Assembly: GCF_900162615.1 (NCBI RefSeq)
Contig: NZ_FUFN01000008.1
Location: forward strand, 323,580-387,579
Reading direction: 5' to 3'
From: Virgibacillus proomii
GTDB taxonomy: Bacteria > Bacillota > Bacilli > Bacillales > Amphibacillaceae
DNA: 64,000 bases
Made by a program: the position numbers and the translations under genes. The notes beneath the pieces are model-generated. The model was not told the DNA's origin, did not search any database, and saw only the letters and a program-made list of their open reading frames with translations. This document shows positions 62,745-64,000 of the stretch, piece by piece. Each line of letters starts with the position of its first letter. Positions within the stretch are counted from its first letter, which is position 1.

Positions 62745-62819
62745 TGGCTGGGCCACTAGGATTCGAACCTAGGATACACGGGATCAAAACCCGATGCCTT
62801 ACCGCTTGGCTATGGCCCA
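62745..62819 (-). tRNA. tRNA-Gln (TTG)
   Basis: Acceptor TGGGCCA/TGGCCCA, anticodon loop TTTTGAT, CCA encoded. Confidence 0.95.
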
Positions 62820-62832
62820 ATCTATACCCTAA

Positions 62833-62907
62833 GGGCGACCGGTGGGGATCGAACCCACGGATGCCGGAGCCACAATCCGGTGCGTTAACCACTTCGCCAC
62901 GGCCGCC
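62833..62907 (-). tRNA. tRNA-His (GTG)
   Basis: Acceptor GGCGGCC/GGTCGCC with discriminator C, anticodon loop TTGTGGC. Confidence 0.95.
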
Positions 62908-62914
62908 ATATATA

Positions 62915-62988
62915 TGGCAGGGGTAGTAGGAATCGAACCCACATCAAAGGTTTTGGAGACCTTCGTTTTACCATTAAACTATACCCCT
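62915..62988 (-). tRNA. tRNA-Trp (CCA)
   Basis: Acceptor AGGGGTA/TACCCCT, anticodon loop CTCCAAA, CCA end encoded. Confidence 0.95.
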
Positions 62989-63005
62989 ACATATTAAAAT
63001 CAAAA

Positions 63006-63090
63006 TGGTGGAGGGGGAGAGATTCGAACTCCCGAACCCTGAGGGAGCGGATTTACAGTCCGCCGCGTTTAGCCACTTCGCTACCCCTCC
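63006..63090 (-). tRNA. tRNA-Tyr (GTA)
   Basis: An 85-base tRNA with variable arm, anticodon loop CTGTAAA, CCA encoded. It follows tRNA-Phe directly, without the tRNA-Thr found at this place in B. subtilis. Confidence 0.95.
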
Positions 63091-63109
63091 GTAAATAATA
63101 AAATACAAA

Positions 63110-63185
63110 TGGTGGCTCGAGACGGAATCGAACCGCCGACACAGGGATTTTCAGTCCCTTGCTCTACCGACTGAGCTATCGAGCC
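63110..63185 (-). tRNA. tRNA-Phe (GAA)
   Basis: Acceptor GGCTCGA/TCGAGCC, anticodon loop CTGAAAA, CCA encoded. Confidence 0.96.
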
Positions 63186-63223
63186 ATTAACTTTTATGTA
63201 TGAAAACCAATTCATCTTTATAG

Positions 63224-63300
63224 TGGCGGTCCGGACGGGACTCGAACCCGCGACCTCCTGCGTGACAGGCAGGCATTCTAACCAACTGAACTACCGGACC
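63224..63300 (-). tRNA. tRNA-Asp (GTC)
   Basis: Acceptor GGTCCGG/CCGGACC, anticodon loop CTGTCAC, CCA encoded. Confidence 0.96.
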
Positions 63301-63338
63301 AATTAAATATAGTGGTAATAATTTTATATTAATTTATT

Positions 63339-63415
<77 letters not shown>

Positions 63416-63520
63416 ATATGAAATAGCTTTGCTATGTTATAAAAGAGATATTTATTAAGTCTCTATCTACCAGTCTACATAAAAATGAGTTATCATTCAA
63501 GTTATATAAGTGACCGTTAC

Positions 63521-63596
63521 TGGTGGAGGATGCAGGGCTCGAACCTGCGACCCCTTGCTTGTAAGGCAAGTGCTCTCCCAACTGAGCTAATCCTCC
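63521..63596 (-). tRNA. tRNA-Val (TAC)
   Basis: Acceptor GGAGGAT/ATCCTCC, anticodon loop CTTACAA, CCA encoded. A 105-base spacer separates it from tRNA-fMet, longer than other spacers in the cluster. Confidence 0.95.
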
Positions 63597-63601
63597 TTAT
63601 T

Positions 63602-63676
63602 TGGTGACCCGTACGGGATTCGAACCCGTGTTACCGCCGTGAAAGGGCGGTGTCTTAACCGCTTGACCAACGGGCC
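63602..63676 (-). tRNA. tRNA-Glu (TTC)
   Basis: Begins GGCCCGTTGGTCAAGCGG; anticodon loop CTTTCAC; CCA encoded. Confidence 0.95.
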
Positions 63677-63695
63677 AGAGAAAATATTTTTCAAG

Positions 63696-63788
63696 TGGCG
63701 GAGAGCGAGGGATTCGAACCCTCGAGGCCGCATTAACGGCCTACACGATTTCCAATCGTGCTCCTTCGGCCAACTCGGACAGCTCTCC
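63696..63788 (-). tRNA. tRNA-Ser (GGA)
   Basis: A 93-base class II tRNA with long variable arm, acceptor GGAGAGC/GCTCTCC, anticodon loop TTGGAAA, CCA encoded. Confidence 0.95.
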
Positions 63789-63790
63789 AT

Positions 63791-63865
63791 TGGCTCCACA
63801 GGTAGGATTCGAACCTACGACCGATCGGTTAACAGCCGATTGCTCTACCACTGAGCTACTGTGGA
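63791..63865 (-). tRNA. tRNA-Asn (GTT)
   Basis: Acceptor TCCACAG/CTGTGGA, anticodon loop CTGTTAA, CCA encoded. First tRNA after 5S rRNA. Confidence 0.95.
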
Positions 63866-63887
63866 ATATTCCAATATGAATCACAAT

Positions 63888-64000
63888 GCCTGGCAACGTC
63901 TTACTCTTGCAGGGGCAAAGCCCCAACTACCATCAGCGCTGGAGAGCTTAACTTCTGTGTTCGGTATGGAAACAGGTGTGACCTCTCCGCTATTGCTACC
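63888..64000 (-). rRNA. 5S ribosomal RNA, 5' end cut by the window edge
   Basis: The minus strand reads GGTAGCAATAGCGGAGAGGT... CCGAACACAGAAGTTAAGCT... ending CGTTGCCAGGC, the typical 5S sequence. The first few bases lie beyond 64000, and 23S/16S should follow outside the window. Confidence 0.95.

Overview
The window looks like a chromosome segment of a low-GC, endospore-forming member of the Bacillaceae, with Oceanobacillus/Virgibacillus-like organisms the most likely (inference). Support comes from the spore genes cotD and sspP, the ypsA-cotD neighbourhood, a guanine riboswitch before xpt-pbuX, a T-box before proBA, the bacillithiol-dependent fosB, B. subtilis-type cydABCD, and a B. subtilis-like rRNA-tRNA operon at the right edge. 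Gene density is normal, but many intergenic gaps are filled by dispersed repeats.

Layout. 1-5.9 kb: a truncated DHA2 MFS pump, the xpt-pbuX purine salvage operon, a VOC protein, a small ORF and an acyl-CoA ligase remnant. 6-8.4 kb: a DEDDh exonuclease, a HEPN-like/CBS protein and a HAD phosphatase. 9.4-18.4 kb: a class V aminotransferase, serA, nhaC, a GNAT, a HAD phosphatase resembling YsaA, and a branched-chain aminotransferase; three of these could form a complete serine pathway. 18.6-30.3 kb (all minus strand): htpG, a nucleoside hydrolase, ytzC, a GlcD-like oxidase, csaA, T-box-controlled proBA and a second DHA2 pump. 30.8-41.7 kb: a SAP-like repeat protein, a DUF6376 lipoprotein, fosB, a CMD protein, a GNAT, DUF1992, SIMPL, ypsA, cotD, a DUF4269 gene broken by a repeat insertion, a frameshifted GNAT, mscL, sspP and ppaC. 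41.9-47.2 kb: an FAD oxidoreductase with a coupled leader ORF, a YczE-like protein, a GrpB-family protein and a class B PBP. 48.7-54.6 kb: the cydABCD operon. 55-60.6 kb: a metallophosphoesterase, a polysaccharide deacetylase, an NmrA-like SDR and DUF4317. 60.8-62.4 kb: decayed genes and an IS3 remnant. 62.4-64 kb: fourteen tRNAs and 5S rRNA on the minus strand, cut by the window edge.

The most unusual content is a family of about 140-180 bp non-coding elements, here called repeat A, with about fifteen copies in 64 kb. They have fixed ends, are bounded by ATAAA on both sides, and contain palindromes whose first hairpin changes sequence between copies while both arms stay complementary. Mobility is visible in the sequence. 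Four of six copies of a second repeat (repeat B) carry A at one internal ATAAA, while two are empty. One A copy interrupts a DUF4269 gene, and removing it in silico restores the reading frame exactly. Copies also form head-to-tail arrays that share the ATAAA joint, and one lies between the proBA T-box terminator and proB. The element encodes no transposase, so it must be moved in trans. Whether it is an IS200/IS605-derived palindromic element, a MITE or a mobile structured RNA cannot be decided from this window. Further repeat types (C, D, E, G and a GGCTGGGACA inverted repeat) form composite blocks with it.
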